A stretch of 64,000 nucleotides of DNA from contig JANLOO010000035.1 in NCBI GenBank assembly GCA_031366605.1, positions 20,806 through 84,805 of the forward strand, read 5' to 3'. The notes below the pieces were generated by a model. The model ran no database searches and was not told where the DNA came from. It saw nothing but the letters and a program-made list of their open reading frames with translations. Below are positions 21,142-30,779 of this stretch, piece after piece. This stretch comes from CALMEC01 sp031366605 (GTDB lineage: Bacteria; Actinomycetota; Thermoleophilia; Miltoncostaeales; Miltoncostaeaceae). A program made the position numbers and the translations under genes. Each line of letters begins with the position of its first letter. Within the stretch, counting starts at the first letter, position 1.

Positions 21142-23670
21142 GTGGTCGGAATCGTCATCGTCTCGCACAGTGCCCGCATTGCGGAGGGCGTGGTCGAGCT
21201 CGCCCGGCAGATGGCCGGACCGGACGTCGCGATCGAGGCGGCCGGGGGGATCGACGATCCCGACAACCCGATCGGGACGGACGCCGCGCGTGTGCTCACG
21301 GCGATCGAGCGCGCATCGGGCCCGGACGGCGTCCTCGTCTTGATGGACCTCGGGAGCGCGGTGCGCTGCGCCGAGCGCGCCCGCTCGATGCTCGACCCCG
21401 CCGTCGCTGAGCGGGTGCTCCTGTGCGAGGCGCCGCTCGTCGAGGGGGCGGTGACGGCCGCGGTGGCCGCTCGGGTCGGCGGCTCGCTCACCGACGTGGC
21501 CGGCGAGGCGCGCCGCGGTCTGCAGCCCAAGGTCGCGCAGCTCGGCGGACCCCAGGGCGTTCAGGCGGAGCCGACGGCGCAACCCGACGCTCAGGACTGG
21601 ACGGAGGGACGGCTGACGATCTCGAATCCCCTCGGGCTGCACGCACGGCCTGCGGCGCGATTCGTCCAGACCGCCGCGGAGTTCGACGCGGAGGTGCTCG
21701 CGACGAACCTGACGACCGGGGCCGGGCCGGCGCGGGCCCGCAGCCTGACCGACGTCGCGACCCTGGGCGCGGCCCAGGGGCACGAGTTGCTCGTTCGTGC
21801 CCGAGGCCCCGAGGCGCAGGGGGCGCTGGTCGCATTGACGGCGCTCGCCCAACGGAACTTCGACGAGAAGGAATCACAATCACCGTCGGCCCCGCCGCCG
21901 AACACGGTGCTTGTGGGGATGCAGTTCGACGGGACGTTACGCGGCCTCGCCGCGGCGCCCGGCTCCGCGGTCGGCCGGGCTCGCAGGTTGCGGCGCGGGC
22001 CGCCCAAAGCCCGTGTCCAGGGTGATGTCCCATCCGAGCAGTCGGCGCTCACTGCGGCGATCGAACGGGCGACGTCGGACGTGCGGGTTGCGCGGGACGT
22101 CGTCGCGCGACAAGCCGGCGAGGAACACGCGCAGATGATGGATGCGCAAATCGCGCTGCTGGGCGACGCCGCGCTCCTCGAGCCGGCCCGCGCCGCGATC
22201 GCCGCGGGCGCACGCGCGGAGGTCGCATGGCAGACCGCGGTGGCCCAGGCGGCGGGACGTTTCGCCGTCCTCGATGACGCGTACCTGCGCGCGCGGGCGG
22301 AAGACGTCAGGGAGCTCGGACGGCGCATCGTCGGGCACCTGACCGGGATGGGGGCGACGATCATGCTGAGAGGTCCCGGCATCCTCGTCGCCCGCGAACT
22401 GGGCGCCGCCGAGACCGCCGAGCTCGACCTGTCGATGGTGACCGGGATCGCGGTCGCCACCGGGAGCCCCACCTCGCACAGCGCCATCCTGGCCCGCGCG
22501 CTGGGTGTCCCGGCCGTCGTCAACGCCGGTGACGGTCTGCTGACGATTCCCGAGGAGACCGTCCTGCTGATCAATGGGGACACGGGGACGATCACCATCG
22601 AGCCGGACGAGGCGACGGTGATGTCCTTCGAGGTTCGGCGTGAGGCGCAGGAGCGGGAACGTGTCGCGGCCGGACACGACGCGTCACAGCCGGCGATCAC
22701 GCGCGATGGCGTCCGCGTGGAGGTCTCGGCGAACATCGCGCGGCCAGATGATGGTGTGCGCGCCGTCGCAGCCGGCGCCGACGGAGTCGGTCTGTTTCGC
22801 ACCGAGTTTCTGTTCATGGGTCGCGACGCCGCGCCGAGCGAAGACGAGCAAGCCGACGCCTACCGGACCGTCGCCCGCGCGCTGGGCGGGCGGCGCCTGA
22901 TTCTGCGGACCCTCGACGCCGGGGCTGACAAACCGGTCGGCTACCTCGTACAGCCGCCCGAGGAGAATCCATTCCTCGGCCGGCGCGGGATTCGGCTGGG
23001 GCTGGCGAACCCCGACGTCCTTCGCACACAACTGCGCGCGGCCCTGCGTGTCGCAGCCGAGGGTCACCCCCTGTCGGTCATGTTCCCGATGATCGCGACC
23101 GTCGCAGAGTTGCGCGAGGCGCGTGGCCATCTCGATGCCGTACACGCCGAACTCATGAGCGCGGGTGTCGAGGTACCTGACGACATCCCGGTGGGCGTGA
23201 TGATCGAGGTGCCGTCGGCGGCGATCGGTGCGACCACACTCGCCAAGGACGCGGCGTTTTTCTCGATCGGGACCAACGACCTGACCCAGTACGCGATGGC
23301 TGCGGAGCGGGGCAATCCGGCCGTCACTGCGTTGGGGGATTCCGCGCATCCTGCCGTGCTGCGCCTCATCAAGATGGCGTGTGATGGCGCCGCGTCGCAC
23401 GACCGGTGGATCGGTGTCTGCGGTGAGGCTGCGGCGGACGCGGACATCGTTCCGATCCTCGTCGGGTTCGGTGTCCGCGAGTTGTCGGTCGCCGCGCCGC
23501 GCATCTCCGAGGTCAAGCAGCTCGTCCGGTCGCTCGACACCAGGCAGGCGACGGCGCTCGCCGAGGAGGCACTCGCCCAGCAGGACGCCGCAGCGGTCCG
23601 CGAGCTCGTCCACCTCTTCCTCTCATCTCCTAAGGATCGGCTGCCGCAGGCGGGAGCGGCTCGGTTGTGA
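21142..23670 (+). CDS. DhaM-HPr-Enzyme I fusion, PTS multiphosphoryl transfer protein
   Basis: A phosphorelay in one chain of 842 residues. Residues 1-125 are a DhaM/EIIA-Man-type domain (GIVIVSHSARIAEG, active His near 9; DGVLVLMDLGSA). HPr follows with NPLGLHARPA (His 167), then Enzyme I with the phospho-His loop SPTSHSAIL (His 446) and the PEP-binding half (GLFRTEFLFMGR, RTLDAGADKP, SIGTNDLTQY, CGEAA). Such fusions normally pass phosphate from PEP to dihydroxyacetone kinase, whose DhaK and DhaL subunits are not in this window. The start is GTG 21142, eight bases after a perfect AAGGAGG. The last 41 bases overlap the end of the convergent transporter gene. Confidence 0.92.
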   Translation: MVGIVIVSHSARIAEGVVELARQMAGPDVAIEAAGGIDDPDNPIGTDAARVLTAIERASGPDGVLVLMDLGSAVRCAERARSMLDPAVAERVLLCEAPLVEGAVTAAVAARVGGSLTDVAGEARRGLQPKVAQLGGPQGVQAEPTAQPDAQDWTEGRLTISNPLGLHARPAARFVQTAAEFDAEVLATNLTTGAGPARARSLTDVATLGAAQGHELLVRARGPEAQGALVALTALAQRNFDEKESQSPSAPPPNTVLVGMQFDGTLRGLAAAPGSAVGRARRLRRGPPKARVQGDVPSEQSALTAAIERATSDVRVARDVVARQAGEEHAQMMDAQIALLGDAALLEPARAAIAAGARAEVAWQTAVAQAAGRFAVLDDAYLRARAEDVRELGRRIVGHLTGMGATIMLRGPGILVARELGAAETAELDLSMVTGIAVATGSPTSHSAILARALGVPAVVNAGDGLLTIPEETVLLINGDTGTITIEPDEATVMSFEVRREAQERERVAAGHDASQPAITRDGVRVEVSANIARPDDGVRAVAAGADGVGLFRTEFLFMGRDAAPSEDEQADAYRTVARALGGRRLILRTLDAGADKPVGYLVQPPEENPFLGRRGIRLGLANPDVLRTQLRAALRVAAEGHPLSVMFPMIATVAELREARGHLDAVHAELMSAGVEVPDDIPVGVMIEVPSAAIGATTLAKDAAFFSIGTNDLTQYAMAAERGNPAVTALGDSAHPAVLRLIKMACDGAASHDRWIGVCGEAAADADIVPILVGFGVRELSVAAPRISEVKQLVRSLDTRQATALAEEALAQQDAAAVRELVHLFLSSPKDRLPQAGAARL

Positions 23671-24538
23671 TCGGGACCGTGCTGCGACCGTCCTGCCAGG
23701 TCTTGATGGCCGTGGCCCCGAGGATGAGCACTCCGCCGAGGATCGCGAACTTCCCGACGGTCTCACCGTGCGCCATCCACGACCAGATGGGGTTGAGGGC
23801 CGGCTCGACGTAGAGCAGCAACGAGACCTCGAGCGCGCGCAAGTGCGGCATCGCCTTGGTGATGAAGACGTAGGCGAGGCCGATCTGGATGACCCCGAGG
23901 TAGACGATCCAGATCCAGTCGGATCCGACGCTGTCGGTGGCAGGGCCGATCGCAAACGGTACGCAGACCACGAATGCGATGAGGTTGCCGGCGACCGTCG
24001 CGCCGGCGGCGGCGTTTGTGCCGTCGCGCCGGCCGAGCCATCGCAGACCCATGACCGTGCCGGCCCACCCGACGCCTGAGATCACTGCGAGGACGTTGCC
24101 GAGGAGCGGTCGCGGAGCGGTGTCGATCGGCGCGGTCGCGTCCACGAAGAACAAGGCGAGTCCAGCGGCGAGGACGGTCATGAAGATCACGTCCCGCCGG
24201 ACGACACGCTCGCGCAGCAGGAACGGAGCGGTGATCGCGATCCACAGTGGTGCCGTCGACTGCAAGAAGATGGTGTTGGCGGAAGTCGTCAGCTTGTTGC
24301 CCGCGACGAACAAGATCAACGTGACGGCGAAGGTGGCACCGACGAGCAGTGTTCGCCACGACCAGTTGCGACGCGAGCGGGGCAGCATGATCGCGATCGC
24401 CAGCGCCGCGACGCCGGAGCGCAAACACGCGACCGTGATTCCTCCGGAGAGGCCATCGAAGCTCGTCGCCTTGATCGCGGCTCCGCCGGTCGAAAACAGG
24501 ATCGCGGCCGCAACGATCTGGAGGCGGGCGACGTTCAC
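23630..24538 (-). CDS. EamA/DMT-superfamily transporter
   Basis: Membrane protein of 302 residues with ten predicted hydrophobic segments in two halves, the EamA (drug/metabolite transporter) layout. Recognisable parts are ILFSTGGAAIK in helix 1, APLWIAITAPFLLRERV at the end of the first half, and LLLYVEPALNPIWSWMAHGE near the end, where these proteins usually carry the E-P segment. The substrate cannot be predicted. The start is GTG 24538, seven bases after AAGGTGAG. Its promoter region is half of an inverted repeat shared with the divergent peptidase gene. Confidence 0.88.
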   Translation of the reverse strand: MNVARLQIVAAAILFSTGGAAIKATSFDGLSGGITVACLRSGVAALAIAIMLPRSRRNWSWRTLLVGATFAVTLILFVAGNKLTTSANTIFLQSTAPLWIAITAPFLLRERVVRRDVIFMTVLAAGLALFFVDATAPIDTAPRPLLGNVLAVISGVGWAGTVMGLRWLGRRDGTNAAAGATVAGNLIAFVVCVPFAIGPATDSVGSDWIWIVYLGVIQIGLAYVFITKAMPHLRALEVSLLLYVEPALNPIWSWMAHGETVGKFAILGGVLILGATAIKTWQDGRSTVPITTEPLPPAAADP

Positions 24539-24540
24539 GG

Positions 24541-24705
24541 TGTGCTCACCTTCACGAATTCCACGACGTTTCCCGGCTGCAAACCGTCGCCAGGCGTTGT
24601 CCTCAGTCCCACGTGATGGCCCTTCGATAGCGACGGGACGCTCCGTCCTCGCCTGGCGCGGTTCTCGCTCGGGAAACCTTCGCGGAATCCATGAACGCGA
24701 GCACA
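24541..24705. repeat. Large imperfect palindrome between divergent genes
   Basis: Arms 24541-24596 and 24650-24705 are reverse complements at 39 of 56 positions without gaps, and more if one small shift is allowed. Shared words are TGTGCTC, ATTCC, TTTCCCG, AACCG and CGCCAGGCG. The two genes read outward from it, so each has a copy of the same control region. Confidence 0.65.
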
Positions 24706-24713
24706 TCGCAACG

Positions 24714-26582
24714 ATGTCAAACTGGCCGACTATGGACATTCCCCTGATCCCGCTCGAGCACTTCTACGACGATCCGGAGCGTGCCGCGGCACGGGTGTCG
24801 CCGGACGGACGTCGCCTCGCATGGCTCGCGCCCGCTGACGGACCCCTCAACGTGTGGGTGGCGCCGATCGCGGGCGGCGATCCAGTCCAAGTCACGAATG
24901 ACCGCGACCGGGGGGTGCGCGGATACTCGTGGTCGCGTGACGGGGCTCGCATCCTCTATATGCAGGACACCGGTGGCGACGAGAACTACCACCTGTTCGC
25001 GGCCGACCTGGATCACCCGGACGCGCCCGATCGGGATCTGACCCCGTTTGACGGGGTCAAGGTCGGAGTGGTCGACGTTCCGCGCGGCGACCCGAGTCAC
25101 GTGTTGATCTCGACCAACCGCCGCGACCGCGGGTTGTTCGATGTGGAGCGACTCGACCTTGAGACCGGTGCGATCGAGCGTATCGCCGAGAACCCGGGCA
25201 ACATCATGGGGTGGCTCACGGACCGCGACGGTCGGTTGCGGGCGGCGTTCGCGCAGACACCCGCCGGCGATCACCAGGTGTTGGTCCGCGACACGGAGGA
25301 CCAGCCGTTTCGGGTTCTCGCCGAGTACGCCAACGAGGACTCGGGTGCACCGTACGCGTTCACCGCCGACGGTCACGCGCTCTATGTGGGCAGTGCGCGT
25401 GACAACGATCTGGTGCGGCTCACAACCCTCGACATCGCGACCGGCGCGGAAGTGGTCATCGACGGGGACGAGGAGGCCGACCTTGGGTCGCCGATCATCT
25501 CGGACCGCACGGGTGAGCTTGTCGGCGCCGGATATCGGCGCGACCGGATCGTGTTGCACACGTTCGACGATGCGTTTGCGCGCGACTGGGAACTCGTGCG
25601 ACAGATCCATCCGGGCGATCCGATGATCGGGAGTACCGATGACGACGAGACGTTGTGGACGGTCGCGTTCGACGACGACCGCGACCCGGGTGCGACGTAT
25701 CTGTTCGACCGGCGGAGCGGGGACTCGCGCTTGTTGTTCCGGTCCCGGCCGTGGCTTGATCCGACGATCTTGGCCGAGCGCACGCCCGTGCGGATCACCT
25801 CGCGTGACGGGTTGACGCTGCGGTCGTACCTGACGCTTCCCGTCGGGGTCGAGCCCACGGGGTTGCCGACGGTGTTGTACGTCCACGGCGGTCCGTGGGC
25901 CAGGGACAGCTGGGGGTGGGAGCCCACGGCACAGTTTTTGGCCAACCGTGGGTATGCGGTGTTGCAGGTCAACTACCGCGGCTCGACCGGGTTCGGCAAG
26001 GCGTTCACGCATGCGGCCGAGCACGAGTTCGCAGGCAAGATGCACGACGACCTGATCGACGGGGTCAACTGGATCGTGGGCGAGGGCATCGCGGATCCGG
26101 AACGGGTCGCGATCTACGGGGGCAGCTACGGTGGGTACGCCGCGCTGGTCGGCGCGACGTTCACGCCGGACGTATTCGCTGCGGCGATCAGCGTGGTCGG
26201 CCCGTCGAACCTGGTGACCCTGGTGCGGAGCTTCCCGCCGTACTGGCGGCCACTGCTGGCCGGAACCTGGTTCAAGTTCGTCGGCGACCCGGACGACCCG
26301 GAGGAGCTCAAGGACCTCGAAGCCCGCTCACCGATCAACAAGGTCGATCAGATCACCGCTCCCTTGATGGTGCTGCAAGGCGCCAACGATCCCCGGGTCA
26401 AGAAGGCCGAGTCCGACCAGATCGTCGAGGCCCTGCGCGCCCGCGGCGTCCCGGTGGAGTACATCGTCAAAGAGGACGAGGGCCACGGATTCGTCAAACC
26501 CGAGAACAAGCTCGACGTCTACCGCGCGGTCGAGCGCTTCCTGGCGACCCACCTGGGCGGCCGCTCCGCCGCTGTCGAGTAG
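24714..26582 (+). CDS. S9 prolyl-oligopeptidase-family serine peptidase
   Basis: Cytosolic-type peptidase of 622 residues: an N-terminal beta-propeller (repeats such as RVSPDGRRLAWLAP and YSWSRDGARILYMQD) and a C-terminal alpha/beta hydrolase from about residue 360. The oxyanion strand TVLYVHGGPW, the nucleophile elbow GGSYGGY (Ser 471), the acid in GANDPRV (Asp 559) and the histidine in DEGHGF (His 591) form a complete catalytic triad. Members cleave short peptides, often after Pro, Ala or acylated residues. I use ATG 24714; ATG 24732 is possible, and neither has a strong ribosome site. No signal peptide is visible. Confidence 0.92.
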   Translation: MSNWPTMDIPLIPLEHFYDDPERAAARVSPDGRRLAWLAPADGPLNVWVAPIAGGDPVQVTNDRDRGVRGYSWSRDGARILYMQDTGGDENYHLFAADLDHPDAPDRDLTPFDGVKVGVVDVPRGDPSHVLISTNRRDRGLFDVERLDLETGAIERIAENPGNIMGWLTDRDGRLRAAFAQTPAGDHQVLVRDTEDQPFRVLAEYANEDSGAPYAFTADGHALYVGSARDNDLVRLTTLDIATGAEVVIDGDEEADLGSPIISDRTGELVGAGYRRDRIVLHTFDDAFARDWELVRQIHPGDPMIGSTDDDETLWTVAFDDDRDPGATYLFDRRSGDSRLLFRSRPWLDPTILAERTPVRITSRDGLTLRSYLTLPVGVEPTGLPTVLYVHGGPWARDSWGWEPTAQFLANRGYAVLQVNYRGSTGFGKAFTHAAEHEFAGKMHDDLIDGVNWIVGEGIADPERVAIYGGSYGGYAALVGATFTPDVFAAAISVVGPSNLVTLVRSFPPYWRPLLAGTWFKFVGDPDDPEELKDLEARSPINKVDQITAPLMVLQGANDPRVKKAESDQIVEALRARGVPVEYIVKEDEGHGFVKPENKLDVYRAVERFLATHLGGRSAAVE

Positions 26583-26657
26583 GCCTCGCAGAACGTGTAG
26601 GGAAGGGTCGAACTGGGACCCGTAAGCCGTTTGCCCAAGCGGGTTCTGGGTACATTC

Positions 26658-26669
26658 GTGTCTGACACC
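26658..26669. repeat. Palindromic repeat copy 3 (GTGTCTGACACC)
   Basis: Third copy of the dyad, in the 118-nt gap between the S9 peptidase and sbcC. GTGTAGGGAAGG at 26595-26606 is the inverse of a word beside copy 2. Confidence 0.6.
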
Positions 26670-26700
26670 ATGTGACAGAATCGCACAATGTGACACGGCC

Positions 26701-29469
26701 TCAGACGAGGAGTTCGGCCCGGTCGGTGACGTGGCTCGTGCCTGAGGGGTCTTTGCTGACGTGGATGGCGGCGCCCAGGCGTTCGGCGACGCCGGGCAGG
26801 TGGGTGATGACGGCGACCAAGCGGCCGTGATCGGCCATTCGCTCGACCGCGGCGATCGCGACCTCCAGGGACTCCCCGTCCAGGGACGAGAACCCCTCGT
26901 CGAGGAACAGGCAGTCCAGTCGTCCGGCTGAACCGCTCGCGATGTCCGAGAGCGCCAGCGCCAGTGCGAGGCTCGCAAGAAACCGCTCACCTCCCGACAG
27001 GGTCCCGGCGCCGCGCACCCGCCGGCCGCGCCGGTGATCGACGACGGCCAGCGGGTCGGGGTCCTCACCGACAAAGCTGAACGCCCCGTGCGACAGCGCC
27101 TGAAGGCGCGCCGAGGCGCCCAACGCGAGCCGCTCGTGGAATCGTGCCAACAGGTAGCGCGGAAACCGGTTGGCCTGAAGGTCCGCCGCGACCTGCGCGA
27201 AGACCTGCGACTCGGTTTCGGCCGAGCTGCCGGCGCGGGCGAGGCGGTGACCTTCCCGGGCGTGGCGCTCGATCTCAGCCAGCTCGACCTGTGCGGTGCG
27301 CAATGCTTGGGCCGCAGCATGGTGGCGGGCGGCGAAGTCGTCGGCACCTTGGATGCCGAACGCGGCCCCGCGGGCAGCGAGGGTGGCGTCGTGTTCGTCT
27401 GCGGTCGTGCGCGCCGCCTCCCCGCGGTGGGTCGCATCCAACGCAGCCCGCTCGGCCCGTCCCACCAACTCGTCGGCCCGAACGGGGAGCGCGCCCGGTG
27501 GGAGGTCGGCGGGGAGTGGATCCATGCCGATCCGTCCGGCCAGTAACGTCAGCGCCTGGCGCAACTTGGCGATCTCGTCACGCTCGATTGCCGCGACGAT
27601 GCTCTCTGCGCCCGCGAGCTTCGCCGAGGCCTGGGTCGCATACGCAGTCGATGCGCCGACCGCCTGCTCCATCATCTCGAGTTCGCGAACGGCGCCATCC
27701 AACTCGGCCACCGGACGGTCCGTCTGCCCGTAGCGGCCAAGTCGCTCCTGCAGGTCGGCCAGCTCCAGACGATCGCGGTCAAGCCGGCGGTGCACCTCGG
27801 CCAGGGCGCCGGCTGCCTGCTCGGTCGCGGCACTCAGCGTCACCGCCTCCTGCTCTGGCGCAGCGGCCTCGGCGCTGACGCGCGCAGCTTCCGCAGCGAG
27901 TCTGGCCGCCTCGTCCGCGTCGGCTGTGACATCACCACCCCGCGCAGTTGCACGACGCTCGGCGTCAGCCACGTCCTCACGGCGGATCGCGTGTGTGTTC
28001 TGAGCGGTGCGGACCTCGACCTCGGCCTCGGCCAAACGGTCGGCAGCCGTCCGGGCACGGTCGCGCAGGGCCAGGACACCTTCCTCGACGTCATGAAGAT
28101 CCTGAGGTCGATCGTGGGGGACGGCATGGACGACCTGGCCGCACACTGGGCACGGCGTCCCTGGTGAGACACCCGCACGCATCGTTGCAGCCAGGTGGGC
28201 GATGCGTAGCTCATCGAGCGCGGCGTCGGCAACACTGGCCTCGTCGGTGGCCCGTCGTGCGCCGTCGCGTGCGGTGTCGCGGTTGCCGGCGGCGGCGGCG
28301 GCGACCGCGGCGGCGGCCGTGGCCGCTGCGCGCGCGGTGATCAGCGCATTCAACGCTTCGGCGAGCGATCCCAGCGCCTCACGGTGGTGACGGGACGCGG
28401 CGATCTCGGCCTGCAGACGCTCCAACCGGGTCCGGCGACGCGCCAGCTGAGCCTCCTGGTCATGCGCGGCGGTCTCTTCGCGGGGGATTGAGTCGCGTGC
28501 GATCGTGGCCCGCTCGGCCAGGCCGCGCAGGGCGGCCAGTTCGGAGGCTGTGCCCCCGTGGCGTTCGCGCAGCCGATCGCGTGCCTGCGCGGCGTCACGC
28601 GTGGATTGGTGGGCTTCGTCGTGCAGGGCGCGTAGCCCGCGTGCCTCGCGTTCGGCAGCGGCGTGCAGGTCGACGAGCGCGCGCCGTTCTTCAGCGGTCG
28701 GCAGTTCGGCCAGCGCCGCCCGAATTCGGGTCGCGCTGTCGGCGGCCTCGCGGGCACGGGTGCGCTCGAGCACGGCCGCGTCGACAAGCGACCGTAATGC
28801 GCGGACGCCGGCGACCCGCACCGCAGCCGAACGCGTCAACTGTGACTGCGCCGCCCGGGCCGCCGCGGTGTGCACCGGCAGGATGGAGCGCTCCCGTTCC
28901 AATACCACCGCTTCGCGAGCGGCCGCGTCCTTGGCCGCGAGGGCTGCAGTCCGGGCGGCATCGAGGGATGCGATCCCAAAGAGTTCGCGCAGAATGACGT
29001 CACGGTCGCGGGGCGTGGATTGCAGGAACTGCGCAAACCGTCCCTGCGCCAACAGCACGGCGCTCGTGAACGCGTGGAAGCCCATGCCCACCAGGTCGAC
29101 CATCCGGGCGCCGACAGCGGCTGCGCCCGTCACCTGGTCGGTGACCTCACCACGATCTGCGGTCAGTTCCTCGAGGAGGTGCGTTGGTTCGGGAGCGCCG
29201 CGTCCCAGGCGGCGGGTGACCCGCCAGATGCCCGTCCCCGTGCTGAACGTCAGCCGCACCTCACCGTGTTCTGCGCCCAGCGTCAACAGCTCCCGCGAAC
29301 CGGATTGCTCCGGCGTGCGTCCGTAGAGGGCAAAGCAGACCGCGTCCAGGATGGAGGTCTTGCCCGCGCCCGTGTCGCCGGAGATGACGACGAGTCCGTG
29401 TCGTCGGAAGTCGATCGTCTCGGATGTGTACGAGCGAAACGCGGTCATGGTGAGTTCGAGGGGCCGCAT
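26701..29469 (-). CDS. sbcC: Exonuclease SbcC (Rad50-like ATPase)
   Basis: ATPase partner of the SbcD nuclease, which opens DNA hairpins and processes double-strand ends. The 922 residues contain the N-terminal ATPase half (MRPLELTMTAFRSY, Walker A GDTGAGKTS), long Ala/Arg/Glu-rich coiled coils, and a zinc hook CPVCGQ near residue 438. The C-terminal half has the ABC signature LSGGERFLASL and Walker B DCLFLDEGFSSLD. The start ATG 29469 begins the conserved first strand and lies seven bases after the sbcD stop. The chosen start is supported by the usual MRPxxLxxxxFxxY opening. Confidence 0.96.
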   Translation of the reverse strand: MRPLELTMTAFRSYTSETIDFRRHGLVVISGDTGAGKTSILDAVCFALYGRTPEQSGSRELLTLGAEHGEVRLTFSTGTGIWRVTRRLGRGAPEPTHLLEELTADRGEVTDQVTGAAAVGARMVDLVGMGFHAFTSAVLLAQGRFAQFLQSTPRDRDVILRELFGIASLDAARTAALAAKDAAAREAVVLERERSILPVHTAAARAAQSQLTRSAAVRVAGVRALRSLVDAAVLERTRAREAADSATRIRAALAELPTAEERRALVDLHAAAEREARGLRALHDEAHQSTRDAAQARDRLRERHGGTASELAALRGLAERATIARDSIPREETAAHDQEAQLARRRTRLERLQAEIAASRHHREALGSLAEALNALITARAAATAAAAVAAAAAGNRDTARDGARRATDEASVADAALDELRIAHLAATMRAGVSPGTPCPVCGQVVHAVPHDRPQDLHDVEEGVLALRDRARTAADRLAEAEVEVRTAQNTHAIRREDVADAERRATARGGDVTADADEAARLAAEAARVSAEAAAPEQEAVTLSAATEQAAGALAEVHRRLDRDRLELADLQERLGRYGQTDRPVAELDGAVRELEMMEQAVGASTAYATQASAKLAGAESIVAAIERDEIAKLRQALTLLAGRIGMDPLPADLPPGALPVRADELVGRAERAALDATHRGEAARTTADEHDATLAARGAAFGIQGADDFAARHHAAAQALRTAQVELAEIERHAREGHRLARAGSSAETESQVFAQVAADLQANRFPRYLLARFHERLALGASARLQALSHGAFSFVGEDPDPLAVVDHRRGRRVRGAGTLSGGERFLASLALALALSDIASGSAGRLDCLFLDEGFSSLDGESLEVAIAAVERMADHGRLVAVITHLPGVAERLGAAIHVSKDPSGTSHVTDRAELLV

Positions 29470-29476
29470 CACTGCA

Positions 29477-30619
29477 CTAGTCGGATCGGCCTTCGGCGTG
29501 GGCGAGGGATGCCCGGAACGCGGCGACCAGCCGTTCGTCACGTCCGCGTCCGGAGCGCTCGAGCCACTCGGTGTAGACGTCACCCAGATCGCGCCGGCTC
29601 ATCTGGTCGACCTCGGAATCGGTCTCGTTGGCGCCTGCGGGCGTGATCGGCTCCACGCGGAGCGCGTCGGGAATCCGTTCGCGCACATGGCGCACCAGGT
29701 CCAGACGGATCTGCTCGACGAGGACCTCGCAGAAGAACCACGCCCCCGGGTGTTGGGCCGCCAGGACCTCGAGCTCGTCGAGCGATCCGCGCATCCGCAC
29801 CAGGCGACGACCAGCGGACAGCGGGATCTCGCGCGCCTTGGCACCCGAGGCCGTGATGTCGATGACCGCGACCGAAGGGGCCGTGCCGTCGCCTGAGAAG
29901 TCGAGGGCCATCGGGCTGCCGGCATAACGCCCGAGCCCGGTGAACCCCGGCAGCGGCTGCGGGCGGTGCAGGTGCCCAAGGGCGACGTAGTCCAGGTCGT
30001 TCGGCAATGCGCCGCCGTCGACCGCGTAGGTCCCGCCCAACGTCAGCTCGCGTTCGCCGCCGCCGGAGACACCGCGGCTGACCATCAAGTGTCCCAACAG
30101 CACCGCCACGCCTCCGCCCTCGCGGCGTCGCGACCGCAGGTCCGCGGCGAGCGCGTCGATGCGACCGCGGGCATACGCGGCGTAATCGCCACGCGAGCTG
30201 GTGCGATCGACGCCCGGCTGGGAGGTGACCTCGGCGGGTTCGGGCCACGGCAGGCAGCCCACGTAGAGACGCCCGGCGCGGGTGTCGACGGGGAACACCG
30301 CGTCGGCGGCCGCCAGGCGGATCCGTGGCGCCAGGTACGGAGCGATCTGTGCCCAAAAGAGTGGGTCCTCGTGGTTGCCCGTCACCGCGATGACCGGTGC
30401 CACCCCGGCCAGCTCCTCCAACGCCCCGAGGCATGTGGCAAGCACTGCGGGCTCGACCAGCCGGCGGTCCAGGTTGTCGCCCGCCACCAGAATCGCGTCG
30501 ACGCCCTCGTCTCGTGCGACTTGCGCGACCTCGCTCAGAACACGCTGCGTTTCGTCCAATCGGTCGTTGCCGTACAGGCGCTTGCCGATGTGCCAATCGC
30601 CGGTGTGGAGCAGCCGCAT
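29477..30619 (-). CDS. sbcD: Exonuclease SbcD (Mre11-like nuclease)
   Basis: Metal-dependent nuclease subunit of SbcCD, 380 residues. Phosphoesterase motifs are visible in order: GDWHIGK at the N-terminus, AGDNLD, GNHEDP and the later ALGHLHRPQ. The start ATG 30619 gives the typical MRLLHTGDWHIG opening; the GTG at 30649 would add ten residues without family support. The gene precedes sbcC in the usual D-C order. The 160 bases up to ald hold no gene that I can support. Confidence 0.96.
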   Translation of the reverse strand: MRLLHTGDWHIGKRLYGNDRLDETQRVLSEVAQVARDEGVDAILVAGDNLDRRLVEPAVLATCLGALEELAGVAPVIAVTGNHEDPLFWAQIAPYLAPRIRLAAADAVFPVDTRAGRLYVGCLPWPEPAEVTSQPGVDRTSSRGDYAAYARGRIDALAADLRSRRREGGGVAVLLGHLMVSRGVSGGGERELTLGGTYAVDGGALPNDLDYVALGHLHRPQPLPGFTGLGRYAGSPMALDFSGDGTAPSVAVIDITASGAKAREIPLSAGRRLVRMRGSLDELEVLAAQHPGAWFFCEVLVEQIRLDLVRHVRERIPDALRVEPITPAGANETDSEVDQMSRRDLGDVYTEWLERSGRGRDERLVAAFRASLAHAEGRSD

Positions 30620-30779
30620 CGATTCAGCGTGGGCGCGAGGATTGGTCACGAGAACTCATTGCACACACGCGTGCAGGAGCCTGCCGAAGTACGTCGAACT
30701 CCACCGCCAGCAAGGGCGCCGTGGGCGCGTTGGGGCGAGCAACCGCGCCCATGCCCCTTGCTCGAATCACCCGCGTGCC

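Noticed and set aside
23937..24713. N-terminal extension of the S9 peptidase by 259 codons
   Set aside because: It runs antisense over the EamA transporter gene and has no peptidase similarity.
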